A stretch of 64,000 bases of DNA from an uncultured Eubacteriales bacterium. GTDB taxonomy: Bacteria > Bacillota > Clostridia > Christensenellales > Aristaeellaceae. The stretch lies in assembly GCA_902765735.1 (NCBI GenBank), contig CACXBB010000013.1, forward strand, positions 1-64,000. Direction: 5' to 3'. The notes beneath the pieces were generated by a model. The model was not told where the DNA came from, searched no databases, and saw nothing but the letters and a program-made list of their open reading frames with translations. Shown here piece after piece: positions 17,311 to 25,066 of this stretch. Position numbers and translations under genes: made by a program. Numbering within the stretch: position 1 is the first letter of the stretch; every line of letters begins with the position of its first letter.

Positions 17311-17390
17311 GCGCGACGCAAGTCGCGCAAATGGGGGTTCTTAGGGGAATCATTCCCCTAAGCGGGGTTCTAAGGGGCAGAGCCCCTTAG
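17311..17390. repeat. three palindromes downstream of argG
   Basis: GCGCGAC-GCAA-GTCGCGC (17311-17328), CTTAGGGGAAT-C-ATTCCCCTAAG (17340-17362) and CTAAGGGGC-AGA-GCCCCTTAG (17370-17390) follow in close order. The last one contains the argG stop codon. They lack T-runs and look more like mobile palindromes than a canonical terminator. Confidence 0.75.
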
Positions 17391-18622
17391 TTAATCCCGT
17401 TCTTTGCCTTCATCTTCGCGTAGACCGCCGTGGGCAGGCCGTAGAGGGTGATGAAGCCGTCGGCCCAGGTCTGATCGTAGACGTTGTCCTCGTCGAAGGT
17501 GGCGATCTCCGGGTCGTAGAGGGAGTAGGGGGAGGTCATGCCCGCGCCGATGATGTTGCCCTTGTAGAGCTTGAGCTTCACGGTGCCGGTGACGGTCCGC
17601 TGGGTCTTTTCGCAGAAGGCGGTCATGGCCTCGCGCAGCGGGGAGAACCACTGGCCGTTGTAGATGAGGTCGGCGTACTCGAGGGCCATGCGCTGCTTGT
17701 AGTGCTGGGTGGCTTTGTCGAGGCAGAGCTGCTCCAGCTTCTCGTGGGCGGCGTAGAGTATGGTCCCGCCGGGGGTCTCGTAGATGCCGCGGCACTTGAT
17801 GCCCACCAGCCGGTTCTCCACGATGTCGATGATGCCGATGCCGTGCTTGCCGCCCAGCTCGTTGAGCTTCCACACCAAGTCCACGGGGGAGAGCTTCTCG
17901 CCGTTGACGGCTACGGGCCAGCCCTTCTCAAAGTCGATGGTCACGTACTCGCCCTCGTCGGGAGCCTCCTCCGGGGTGACGCCCATCTCCATGTTGCCGG
18001 CGTACTTCGGCTCGTTGGCAGGGTCCTCCAGCTCCAGGCCCTCGTGGGACAGGTGCCACATGTTCTTGTCCTTGGAGTAGTTGGTCTCCCGGCTGATCTT
18101 CAGCGGCACGTTGTGGGCCTCGGCGTAGTCGATCTCCTCGTCGCGGCCCTTGATGTCCCACAGCCGCCAGGGGGCGATCACCGGCATGTCCGGCGCAAAC
18201 GCCTTGATGGCCAGCTCAAAGCGCACCTGGTCGTTGCCCTTGCCCGTGCAGCCGTGGCAGATGGCGTCCGCGCCTTCCTTTTTGGCGATCTCCACCAGCC
18301 GCTTGGCGATGATGGGCCGCGCGAAGGAGGTGCCCAGCAGGTAGGTGTTTTCGTACTTCGCGCCCATCTGCATCGACGGAATCACGACCTCCTCGATGAA
18401 CTCCTTGTTCAGATCCTCCACGTACAGCTTGCTGGCGCCGGTCTTGATGGCCTTCTCCTCCAGGCCGTCCAGCTCGCCCACCTGGCCCACGTTGCCCGAA
18501 ACAGCAATGACCTCGCAGCCCGGGTAGTTCTCCTTCAGCCACGGGATGATGACCGAGGTGTCCAGGCCGCCGGAATAGGCCAGCACGATCTTTTTGAACT
18601 GCTTGTTCAGTACCTTCTTCAT
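17387..18622 (-). CDS. argG: argininosuccinate synthase
   Basis: This 411-residue enzyme condenses citrulline and aspartate using ATP. The N-type ATP pyrophosphatase loop [15 protein letters not shown] begins at about residue 10, and [13 protein letters not shown] near 120 is the usual substrate-binding signature. The start at 18622 follows GGAGCGACAACC; an in-frame extension upstream lacks a ribosome site. A consensus promoter lies about 40 bases upstream. It heads the argG-GNAT-argH group. Confidence 0.97.
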   Translation of the reverse strand: MKKVLNKQFKKIVLAYSGGLDTSVIIPWLKENYPGCEVIAVSGNVGQVGELDGLEEKAIKTGASKLYVEDLNKEFIEEVVIPSMQMGAKYENTYLLGTSFARPIIAKRLVEIAKKEGADAICHGCTGKGNDQVRFELAIKAFAPDMPVIAPWRLWDIKGRDEEIDYAEAHNVPLKISRETNYSKDKNMWHLSHEGLELEDPANEPKYAGNMEMGVTPEEAPDEGEYVTIDFEKGWPVAVNGEKLSPVDLVWKLNELGGKHGIGIIDIVENRLVGIKCRGIYETPGGTILYAAHEKLEQLCLDKATQHYKQRMALEYADLIYNGQWFSPLREAMTAFCEKTQRTVTGTVKLKLYKGNIIGAGMTSPYSLYDPEIATFDEDNVYDQTWADGFITLYGLPTAVYAKMKAKNGIN

Positions 18623-18661
18623 GGTTGTCGCTCCTCTATGTTGGATTGATTTGATGTGTCT

Positions 18662-18689
18662 ATTATATACCAAAAATATACACTGTCAA
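18662..18689 (-). promoter_or_regulatory. promoter of argG
   Basis: On the minus strand TTGACA and TATAAT, both exact consensus, are separated by 16 A/T-rich bases. Confidence 0.88.
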
Positions 18690-18752
18690 GGCCGAATAAC
18701 CGTTAAAATCGTTAATTATAGGGAATTATATGCAGAATTATTGCATATTGAT

Positions 18753-19205
18753 TCATTCCTGGCGCATGCGGGCGAAGAACGCCCTCAGAAGGGAGGCGCA
18801 TTCGTCATGAAGCACCCCGCCGTCGCACGGGCAGAAGTGGGGGAAGGCGGGGTCCTCGGGGATGCGGTACAGGCTGCCCGCGCAGCCCTGGCCCGGGTCC
18901 GCGGCGCTGTAGACCAGCCGCGAAAGCCGCGCGCGCATGATGGCCCCGGCGCACATGGGGCAGGGCTCCAGCGTCACGTAGAGCGTGCATCCGGTAAGCC
19001 GCCAGTCGTTGACCGCCCGGCAGGCGCGCTTAATCGCCGTGAGCTCCGCGTGGGCGGTGGCGTCGCGCGCCGTCTCGCATTCGTTGTGGGCCCGGGCGAT
19101 GATCTCCCCGTCCCTCACGATCACGCAGCCCACCGGCATCTCCCCCGCGGCGGCGGCCAGCCCGGCCTCGACGAGCGCCTCGCGCATGAAATCCGCGTCG
19201 GACAT
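18753..19205 (-). CDS. tadA: tRNA-specific adenosine deaminase TadA
   Basis: A 150-residue cytidine-deaminase-fold enzyme that converts A34 to inosine in tRNA-Arg(ACG). The zinc site is complete: His52 and the proton-shuttle Glu54 in HAE, and Cys82 and Cys85 in PCPMC. MPVGCVIV, NDWRL and AGAIMRARL are typical of TadA. The C-terminal part has more Cys than usual (CPCDGG, DEC). The start has GGAGG seven bases upstream. Upstream lies a repeat cassette, so it may be read from purF or from a promoter inside the cassette. Confidence 0.93.
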   Translation of the reverse strand: MSDADFMREALVEAGLAAAAGEMPVGCVIVRDGEIIARAHNECETARDATAHAELTAIKRACRAVNDWRLTGCTLYVTLEPCPMCAGAIMRARLSRLVYSAADPGQGCAGSLYRIPEDPAFPHFCPCDGGVLHDECASLLRAFFARMRQE

Positions 19206-19223
19206 ATAAAACCTCCGGTTTTC

Positions 19224-19472
19224 AGAGTGGAGAGTGGAGAGTGCAGAGTGCAGTTTTGGTGGAAATCCTGCGGATTTCTTTGATTTATGGCTACGAATAA
19301 ACGGACCGTTGTCTAATTATCCGAATTGGTTCGGCACAACGGGCGATCAGGGGATCGCCCCTACATATGTACGTTGGCGTAGGGGCGATGCCCCCATCGC
19401 CCGGCCATAAGGAACCGCACGGTATCTCAACTGCACTCTGTACCCTGTACTCTGCACTCTGCTCTCTCACTC
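19224..19472. repeat. nested cassette: heptamer arrays flanking a REP-like pair
   Basis: No gene lies here. The left end has 7-bp units AGAGTGG, AGAGTGG, AGAGTGC, AGAGTGC (19224-19251) running into AGTTTTGGT and AAATCC-TGC-GGATTT. The right end has the inverse units CTGCACT, CTGTACC, CTGTACT, CTGCACT (19431-19458 and beyond). In the middle are two GTAG palindromes in opposite orientation: 19341-19364 (stem GGGCGATC/GATCGCCC, then CTAC) and 19379-19402 (GTAG, stem GGGCGATG/CATCGCCC). The layout matches the cassette at 43641-43912. Confidence 0.88.
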
Positions 19473-20870
19473 TCTCCCGTTCCAGCAGTAGGTGCACAGC
19501 CTGCAGGGGTTGACGCCGGTGGCCTCCAGCATGTCGTCCAGCCGGTGGTACTTGAGGGAGGTGAAGTTCAGCTCCCGGCGGATCTCCTCCACCATGCGGG
19601 CGTACTCGGGGGTGTCCGGGTCGGCGTAGGCGGGGAGCTTCGCCTCGGCGTTCTCGCCCTCGAAGCGGGCGATCACCCGGCGGGCGATCAGGTCCATCGC
19701 GGAGGCGGAGCGGGAGAAGTTCAGGTACTTGCAGGCGTAGAGTATCGGCGGGCAGGCGGAGCGGATGTGGACCTCCTTCGCGCCGGAGTGGTACAGGTAC
19801 TCGGTGGTCTCCCGCATCTGGGTGCCGCGCACGATGCTGTCGTCGATCATCACCAGCCGCTTGCCCTTGATCAGCGCGTCCACGGGGATGAGCTTCATGC
19901 GGGCGATCAGGTTGCGCTTGGACTGTATCGTGGGCATGAAGGAGCGCGGCCAGGTGGGGGTGTACTTGATGAAGGGGCGTGAGAAGGGGATGCCGGCCCG
20001 GTTGGCGTAGCCGATGGCGTGGGCGGTGCCGGAATCGGGCACGCCGGCTACGGTGTCGGCGGCCACGTCGTCGCGCATGGCCAGCCGGCCGCCGCAGGCG
20101 CAGCGCATGGCCTCCACGTTCATGCCCTCGTAGGAGGAGGTGGGGTAGCCGTAGTAGACCCACAGGAAGGTGCAGATCTTCATGGCGTCCCGCGGGGGGA
20201 TGACCGTCTCGACCCCCTCGGCGGTGATGAAATCCACCTCGCCGGGGCCCAGCTCGTGGCAGTCGGTGTAGCCGAGGTTCAGATACGCCGAGGACTCGAA
20301 CACGGCGCAGTAGCCCTCGTCCTTTTGGCCGATGACCACCGGCGTGCGGCCCATGCGGTCGCGGGCGGCGTAGAGGCCCTTCGGCGTCAGCACCAGCATG
20401 GACATGGAGCCGTCGATGCGCTCCTGGGCGTAGCGGATGCCCTCGGGGATGGAGTCCCTGGCGTTGATCAGCGCGGCCACCAGCTCGGTGGCGTTGATGT
20501 TGCCGCCGCTCATCTCCAGAAAGTGCGTGGTGCCGTGGGCAAAGGCCTCGGCCACCAGCGCCTCGGCGTTGTTGATGCGGCCCACGGTGGTGATGGCAAA
20601 GTTGCCCAGGTGGGAGCGCACGATCAGCGGCTGGGGCTCGTAGTCCGAGATGCAGCCGATGCCCAGGTTGCCCTTCATGTCGTTGACGTCCCGCTCGAAC
20701 TTGGTGCGGAAGGGGGCGTTTTCGATGTTGTGGATGGCCCGCTCGAAGCCCTCCTCGCCGTGCACCACCATGCCGCCGCGGCGGGTGCCCAGGTGGGAGT
20801 GGTAGTCGGTGCCGAAAAACAGGTCGAAAACGCAGTCGTGCTTCAGTGCGACGCCAAAAAATCCACCCAT
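19467..20870 (-). CDS. purF: amidophosphoribosyltransferase-like protein lacking the N-terminal Cys
   Basis: A 467-residue PurF-family protein. The C-terminal phosphoribosyltransferase domain has an intact PRPP loop, VMIDDSIVRGTQ, near residue 338, and a C-terminal CRLCTYC cluster. The N-terminal domain keeps the Ntn-glutaminase fold (HLGTRRGGM, GNLGIGCISDY). However, the protein begins MGGFFGV where active enzymes begin with Cys after Met removal (CGVFG). Glutamine hydrolysis should therefore be absent, leaving ammonia-dependent or other activity. The start is well placed after GGAGCGAATGCA, so a missed upstream Cys is unlikely. No other purine gene is nearby. It may be a paralogue beside a normal PurF. 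Confidence 0.85.
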   Translation of the reverse strand: MGGFFGVALKHDCVFDLFFGTDYHSHLGTRRGGMVVHGEEGFERAIHNIENAPFRTKFERDVNDMKGNLGIGCISDYEPQPLIVRSHLGNFAITTVGRINNAEALVAEAFAHGTTHFLEMSGGNINATELVAALINARDSIPEGIRYAQERIDGSMSMLVLTPKGLYAARDRMGRTPVVIGQKDEGYCAVFESSAYLNLGYTDCHELGPGEVDFITAEGVETVIPPRDAMKICTFLWVYYGYPTSSYEGMNVEAMRCACGGRLAMRDDVAADTVAGVPDSGTAHAIGYANRAGIPFSRPFIKYTPTWPRSFMPTIQSKRNLIARMKLIPVDALIKGKRLVMIDDSIVRGTQMRETTEYLYHSGAKEVHIRSACPPILYACKYLNFSRSASAMDLIARRVIARFEGENAEAKLPAYADPDTPEYARMVEEIRRELNFTSLKYHRLDDMLEATGVNPCRLCTYCWNGRE

Positions 20871-20979
20871 TGCATTCGCTCCTTTGTTCGTGTTTGCGGT
20901 CTCATTATATCATGCGCAGTATTGACACAACCGCATGCCCGTGTAAAGGTTTCGCGGGGATTTGGGGAACATTTGATGG

Positions 20980-21597
20980 TCATGGGGGTGCGCCAAGGTC
21001 CTCGATGGTCACCCGATGCCGGAAGGTATGCGGGGGGAATATGGCCCGGTACAGCGCGGCGTACATTTCGCGGGCCTGATCGGGGGCGATGGTTTCATTC
21101 CCGGGCAGGGCCAGTATGCGGAAGGCCGCGTCGTAGACGGTGGCCAGCGCGCCGGTGTCATAGAGCCCGTTGCGCAGGTAGAACGCCAGCCGGCGGCGGC
21201 GCAGGGCGCGTTCCTCCGGGTTGTCGGCGCGGTCGGGGTCGTCCACCTCCAGAAGCACCGCGCCCGCGCCCTGCAGGGGGCCGTCGATCAGCGCCCGCAG
21301 GAACGCGCCGCCGATGCCCCGGCAGCGCAGTTCGGGCCTGATGACAAGGTAGTCGAACAGCTGAAGTGTACGGCCCTCGCGCCCGGTGCGCGCGAAGTAC
21401 GCCACCCCCAGCGCGTCGCCCGCCGCCATCGCACCGTAGCAAAGGTATTTACCCCGCCTGAGGGCGGCCTCGATGCGCTTAAGCGGTTTGAGTTCGTTCT
21501 CCGGAAAGGCGGGGACGATGAGCCCGGCGTAGGTCTCCCGCACCTGCTCAAGGTCCAGTTTTTCCACGCGAAACGGCTGCATGGGACCTCTGATCAT
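20980..21597 (-). CDS. GNAT-family N-acetyltransferase
   Basis: A 205-residue protein with the GNAT core: LFDYLVIRPELRCRGIGGAFL (near 95-115) contains the RxxGxG/A acetyl-CoA loop, and LEVDDPDRADN and RRLAFYLRNGLYD follow as in the family. Its ATG overlaps the DUF4317 stop as ATGA, so the pair is translationally coupled. Substrate unknown. Confidence 0.85.
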   Translation of the reverse strand: MIRGPMQPFRVEKLDLEQVRETYAGLIVPAFPENELKPLKRIEAALRRGKYLCYGAMAAGDALGVAYFARTGREGRTLQLFDYLVIRPELRCRGIGGAFLRALIDGPLQGAGAVLLEVDDPDRADNPEERALRRRRLAFYLRNGLYDTGALATVYDAAFRILALPGNETIAPDQAREMYAALYRAIFPPHTFRHRVTIEDLGAPP

Positions 21598-22727
21598 TCG
21601 CCGATATTGATGTTCACGCCGTTGACCTCCACGCCCTCCTCGGCGCGGATGAGCACGTACTTCACCCCGTCGATCACCCGGGTCTCGATCAGATCGCTGC
21701 GCTCGGGGTTGACGTGGACCACCACGTCGGGGGTGCGCACCTCGAACTTTTTGGGCTCCACCACGTTGCGGGCGGGCAGTGACACCGCCTCGCCGAAGGT
21801 GTCGTCGTACTTCTCCTCAAAGGCGTGCAGCCGCGCCTCCGGCACGCCGCAGGACTCCAGCAGGTTCACCACCTCGCGGCGGCCCAGCTCCAGCGGCTCG
21901 GCGGTTTTATCCCTGTCGTGCGCCTCCAGGCGCTCCCGCAGGGTGTCGTGCACGGTCTGCACCACGTCGAAGCTCAAATCGTCCTCCAGCGCGTCCTCCA
22001 GCAGGGCCTGAAAGGTCTCCTTCTGCTCGGCGGCGGGCATGGGGGCGTCGGCGTTGAACACGGCCTCGATGAACTCCTCGTGGATGTTCGCGGCATCCTT
22101 GGTGAAGTACAGCGCGGAGTAGATGTTGGTCGCGCGGTCGTCGAAGGTGGGGAACATGAAGCCCAGCTCCGGCGCGGCCACTACCCAGTCCGGGTCCAGC
22201 GCGTGGAAGGCGTTGTCCTCTGCAAAGTAGGAAAGCGCGGGCTTGGTCAGCTTCACCGGGCACACGGACAGGAGCATGTAGCTGAACACCTCCTCGGAGA
22301 TCACGTCCGCCTTGTGCTCGTCTGTATGGCGGAAGGGCACGTCGTAGGCATCGTGCATCAGCAGTATCAGGTAGTTGCCCTCCAGCTCCAGCGCGTCGAT
22401 GATGCGGCGGCACAGCGCCTCCACGCCGCTGTCCACCGTCAGCGCCGAGTGGTTCAGCGCCATCAGCAGCCCGTGGGCCTCGCCCTCCATGACCTGATCC
22501 GGGCGGAATTCCACGTCGATCAGGTTGCGGCCCGGGATGCCCGAGAGCGTGCGCCGGAAGATGGCCAGGTATTTCTCCGCCTCCTCCTGCGGAAAGGATA
22601 AAAGCGGTCGGTCGAAGGTGGCCACGACCTCCCGCTTTTCGTTGACGTAGCAGCCCCGCACGCGGCTGACGGCGTTCTTGTCCGGGTTCAGGCGGCGGCG
22701 AATCTCGGCGATCTCTTTTCTGTTCAT
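21594..22727 (-). CDS. DUF4317-family protein
   Basis: A 377-residue soluble protein whose start (MNRKEIAEIRRRLNPDK) and spread of conserved stretches (VRGCYVNEKREV, YLILLMHDAYDVP, WVVAAPELGFMFP) match the DUF4317 family of Firmicutes. The function is not established. The chosen ATG at 22727 has GGAGCG upstream; a longer frame upstream runs through non-coding repeat DNA. There is no signal peptide or membrane segment. It is coupled to the GNAT gene downstream. Confidence 0.85.
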   Translation of the reverse strand: MNRKEIAEIRRRLNPDKNAVSRVRGCYVNEKREVVATFDRPLLSFPQEEAEKYLAIFRRTLSGIPGRNLIDVEFRPDQVMEGEAHGLLMALNHSALTVDSGVEALCRRIIDALELEGNYLILLMHDAYDVPFRHTDEHKADVISEEVFSYMLLSVCPVKLTKPALSYFAEDNAFHALDPDWVVAAPELGFMFPTFDDRATNIYSALYFTKDAANIHEEFIEAVFNADAPMPAAEQKETFQALLEDALEDDLSFDVVQTVHDTLRERLEAHDRDKTAEPLELGRREVVNLLESCGVPEARLHAFEEKYDDTFGEAVSLPARNVVEPKKFEVRTPDVVVHVNPERSDLIETRVIDGVKYVLIRAEEGVEVNGVNINIGE

Positions 22728-22806
22728 GCCATGCGCTCCATGTATCTGTTTTTTATTGATTATACCATCATTTCCCGACGCGGTCTTGATGAAGTAAGTT
22801 AAATGC

Positions 22807-22874
22807 AAAAAAACACCGCTCCCCCGGTGAGAGGGGAGCGGCTGCGATGCGGACGCCAAGAATGGCGTCCCTAC
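22807..22874. repeat. hairpin plus REP-like palindrome between DUF4317 and LRR genes
   Basis: CCGCTCCCC/GGGGAGCGG (22816-22841) is preceded by seven A, so it reads as a terminator on the minus strand. It would shield the DUF4317 gene from antisense transcription. An inverse REP-like palindrome follows (GGACGCC-AAGAAT-GGCGTCC, then CTAC, 22851-22874). Confidence 0.75.
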
Positions 22875-22908
22875 GGGGGACCCGCTATCCCTGTTTTTCA
22901 AAACGCCC

Positions 22909-22937
22909 TTGCAATCCGCGGGGCGTATTATTATAAT
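22909..22937 (+). promoter_or_regulatory. promoter of the LRR membrane protein gene
   Basis: TTGCAA and TATAAT are separated by 17 bases, 38 bases before the ATG at 22975. Confidence 0.75.
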
Positions 22938-22974
22938 AGGGACATGATATTCCGAAATATGGGAGAAATGCGGC

Positions 22975-24846
22975 ATGAGCACGAAAGCGGAGCCTTCTAA
23001 AAAAAGGAAGAAGATGAGCAGGAAGCAGCGGCGGGCGCTGAGGCGGCGGCGGAGGCTGTCGCTCATAGCGGCGCTCGTGGCGGCGGTGCTGCTGGCGCTG
23101 GCGGTGTGGTCGTCGCCGGGGCTGGGGCTCGTGCTGTGGGGGCTCGCGGCGGTCGGGTTTGCGGCGCTGGCGCTGCTGCTCCGGCGGCGAAAAGGGCTGA
23201 GGCCGTCGGTCTACGGGGCGCTGCTGGCCGTCTGCGCGCTGCTGGCGGTGGCCGGGGCGCTGGGCCGGGGGTATGTGCTCTCGGACGGCGCGGTGGTGCC
23301 GGTCAGGACGCTGACGGAATCGCTGCGGGTCACCGACGCCTGGCCGGTGGACATCGACCGCTACACCCGTCTGACGGCGCTGGACCTCCGGGACTCCACG
23401 GTGACGGACTTCTCGCCGATACTGTCCATGGAGAACCTCAGGCAGCTCGACGTGCGGGGCAACCATGCCTTCACCTATGACGACTTCGTCGCGGTGAGCG
23501 ACGCGCACCCCGCCTGCCAGGTGGCCTGGAGCATCCCGGTGGGGGACGGCTACATCGACAGCACCGCGAAGGACGTGGACCTGACCGCCTACGGTCCCTC
23601 CGCGGAGGAGGTGGCGCTGCTGCGCGAGCGCTTCCCGGACACCCGGTTCAGCTACACGGTGACGCTGATGGGCAAGGCCGTCGACCCGGAGGCCGAGGCC
23701 ATCGACCTGCAGGGCGCGGCGGACGTCGATCCGGACGCGGTCGCCGCGGCGCTGAGCCTGCTGCCCAGCGTGAAGACCGTGGACCTGCGGGGGACGCCGA
23801 TGGATGCGGAGACCGTCGCGGCGCTGTGCGACGCCTGGCCCGAGGTGCGGTTTATGTTCACCTGCGCGGTGCCGGGGGTCCCCATGACCTCGGAGGACGA
23901 AACCGTGACGCTGGCCGGCGGCACGTATGCCGATCTGCAGCGCTACATGGCCTTCATGGACTACATGCCCAACCTTCAATACATAGACGCCCGGGCGGTT
24001 CAACTGACCGCGGAGGACCTCCAGGCCTTGCAGGCCGACGCGCGCTGCCGGAGGATCGTGTACGGCTTTACGGTGTACGGCAAGAACGTCACCACGCTGG
24101 ACACTGAGTTGAACCTCGACAACATCCCCGTGTCCGACCCTGCCCAGATCGAGGCGGTGATCCGGCTGATGCCCAATCTCAAGAGGATTTCGATGGTGGG
24201 CTGCGGGCTGTCCGACGAGGCCATGGGCGCGCTGTTCGACGCCCATCCGGAGATCAAGTTCGTGTGGGTGGTCAGCTTCGGCAAGTACAAGCTGCGCACC
24301 GACGCCACCGCGTTCACCACCAATCTGTACGCCGTCAACGACTACCACTACACCTCCGCCACGTTCGCGCCGCTTCGGTACTGCACCGATCTCATGATGC
24401 TGGACCTGGGGCACTGCGACATCACCAGCATCGAGGGCCTGGCGGGGCTCAAGAAGCTGCGGGTGCTGATACTGGCGGACAACAAGATCAGCGATATTTC
24501 CCCGCTGGAAGGACTTCAGGACCTGGAGTACCTGGAGCTCTTCCTGAACCGCAAGATACACGATTTCTCCCCCCTGGCCAACAAGACAAAGCTGGTGGAC
24601 CTGAACATCTACTACTGCCAGATACAGGACGTCGCACCCCTGACCACCTGTACCAATCTGAAGCGGCTGTGGCTGGGGGAGTGCGGGCTGTCCGACGGGC
24701 AGATCGGCAAGCTCAGAAAGGCGCTGCCGGATTGCAAAATCAATGCCCGCGGCTCCAGCGCCACCGGCGAGGGCTGGCGCGACCACAGGCATTATGAGGT
24801 GCTCAAGAAGATGTATAAGACGGGGGAGTATATACCGTTTGAGTGA
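22975..24846 (+). CDS. membrane-anchored leucine-rich-repeat protein
   Basis: This 623-residue protein has a very basic N-terminus (KKRKK, RKQRRALRRRRR) followed by two pairs of hydrophobic helices (about residues 28-65 and 75-95). A long ectodomain follows. From about residue 115, LRR-like units appear (LTALDLRDSTVTDFSPIL); the clearest are at 470-570 (LDLGHCDITSIEGLAGL, LILADNKISDISPLEGL). The middle third holds longer, decayed repeats with the pattern LLP-VKTVDLRGT. The positive-inside rule puts the repeats outside the cell. Likely role: surface binding or adhesion; the ligand is unknown. Monocistronic. Confidence 0.82.
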   Translation: MSTKAEPSKKRKKMSRKQRRALRRRRRLSLIAALVAAVLLALAVWSSPGLGLVLWGLAAVGFAALALLLRRRKGLRPSVYGALLAVCALLAVAGALGRGYVLSDGAVVPVRTLTESLRVTDAWPVDIDRYTRLTALDLRDSTVTDFSPILSMENLRQLDVRGNHAFTYDDFVAVSDAHPACQVAWSIPVGDGYIDSTAKDVDLTAYGPSAEEVALLRERFPDTRFSYTVTLMGKAVDPEAEAIDLQGAADVDPDAVAAALSLLPSVKTVDLRGTPMDAETVAALCDAWPEVRFMFTCAVPGVPMTSEDETVTLAGGTYADLQRYMAFMDYMPNLQYIDARAVQLTAEDLQALQADARCRRIVYGFTVYGKNVTTLDTELNLDNIPVSDPAQIEAVIRLMPNLKRISMVGCGLSDEAMGALFDAHPEIKFVWVVSFGKYKLRTDATAFTTNLYAVNDYHYTSATFAPLRYCTDLMMLDLGHCDITSIEGLAGLKKLRVLILADNKISDISPLEGLQDLEYLELFLNRKIHDFSPLANKTKLVDLNIYYCQIQDVAPLTTCTNLKRLWLGECGLSDGQIGKLRKALPDCKINARGSSATGEGWRDHRHYEVLKKMYKTGEYIPFE

Positions 24847-24850
24847 ATGG

Positions 24851-25063
24851 GGGGACAGGGAAAAGGGAATAGGGAATAGGGAAAAGGGAAAAGGAATGGC
24901 CGCTGCCGCGTTGGAAGCGCAACCTCGCCGTAGGGACGCCATTCTTGGCGTCCGTGGGCGGTGAGGCAATCCAGCCGGGGATGAGGGCATCGCCCCTACG
25001 GAGGGACGCTTCAACGGACAATTTCCCATTCCCCATTCCCCATTCCCAATTCCCAATTCAAAA
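24851..25063. repeat. nested cassette: heptamer arrays flanking REP-like copies
   Basis: The gap between the LRR gene and glpK is one cassette. The left array has 7-bp units GGGAAAA, GGGAATA, GGGAATA, GGGAAAA, GGGAAAA (24858-24892). The right array has the inverse units TTCCCCA, TTCCCCA, TTCCCAA, TTCCCAA (25029-25056). Between them are GCCGCTGCCGCG (24899-24910, also at 32065), a GTAG palindrome (24930-24953, stem GGACGCC/GGCGTCC) and an inverse one (24977-24999). No gene or promoter is evident. Confidence 0.88.
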
Positions 25064-25066
25064 AGC

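Noticed and set aside
22728..23066. 113-residue N-terminal extension of the DUF4317 gene
   Set aside because: It reads through a hairpin, a REP-like palindrome and the divergent promoter; the ATG at 22727 has a ribosome site and matches the family start.
22885..25056. 723-codon frame antisense to the LRR protein, with heptamer-derived ends
   Set aside because: It begins and ends in repeat DNA and mirrors the LRR gene.
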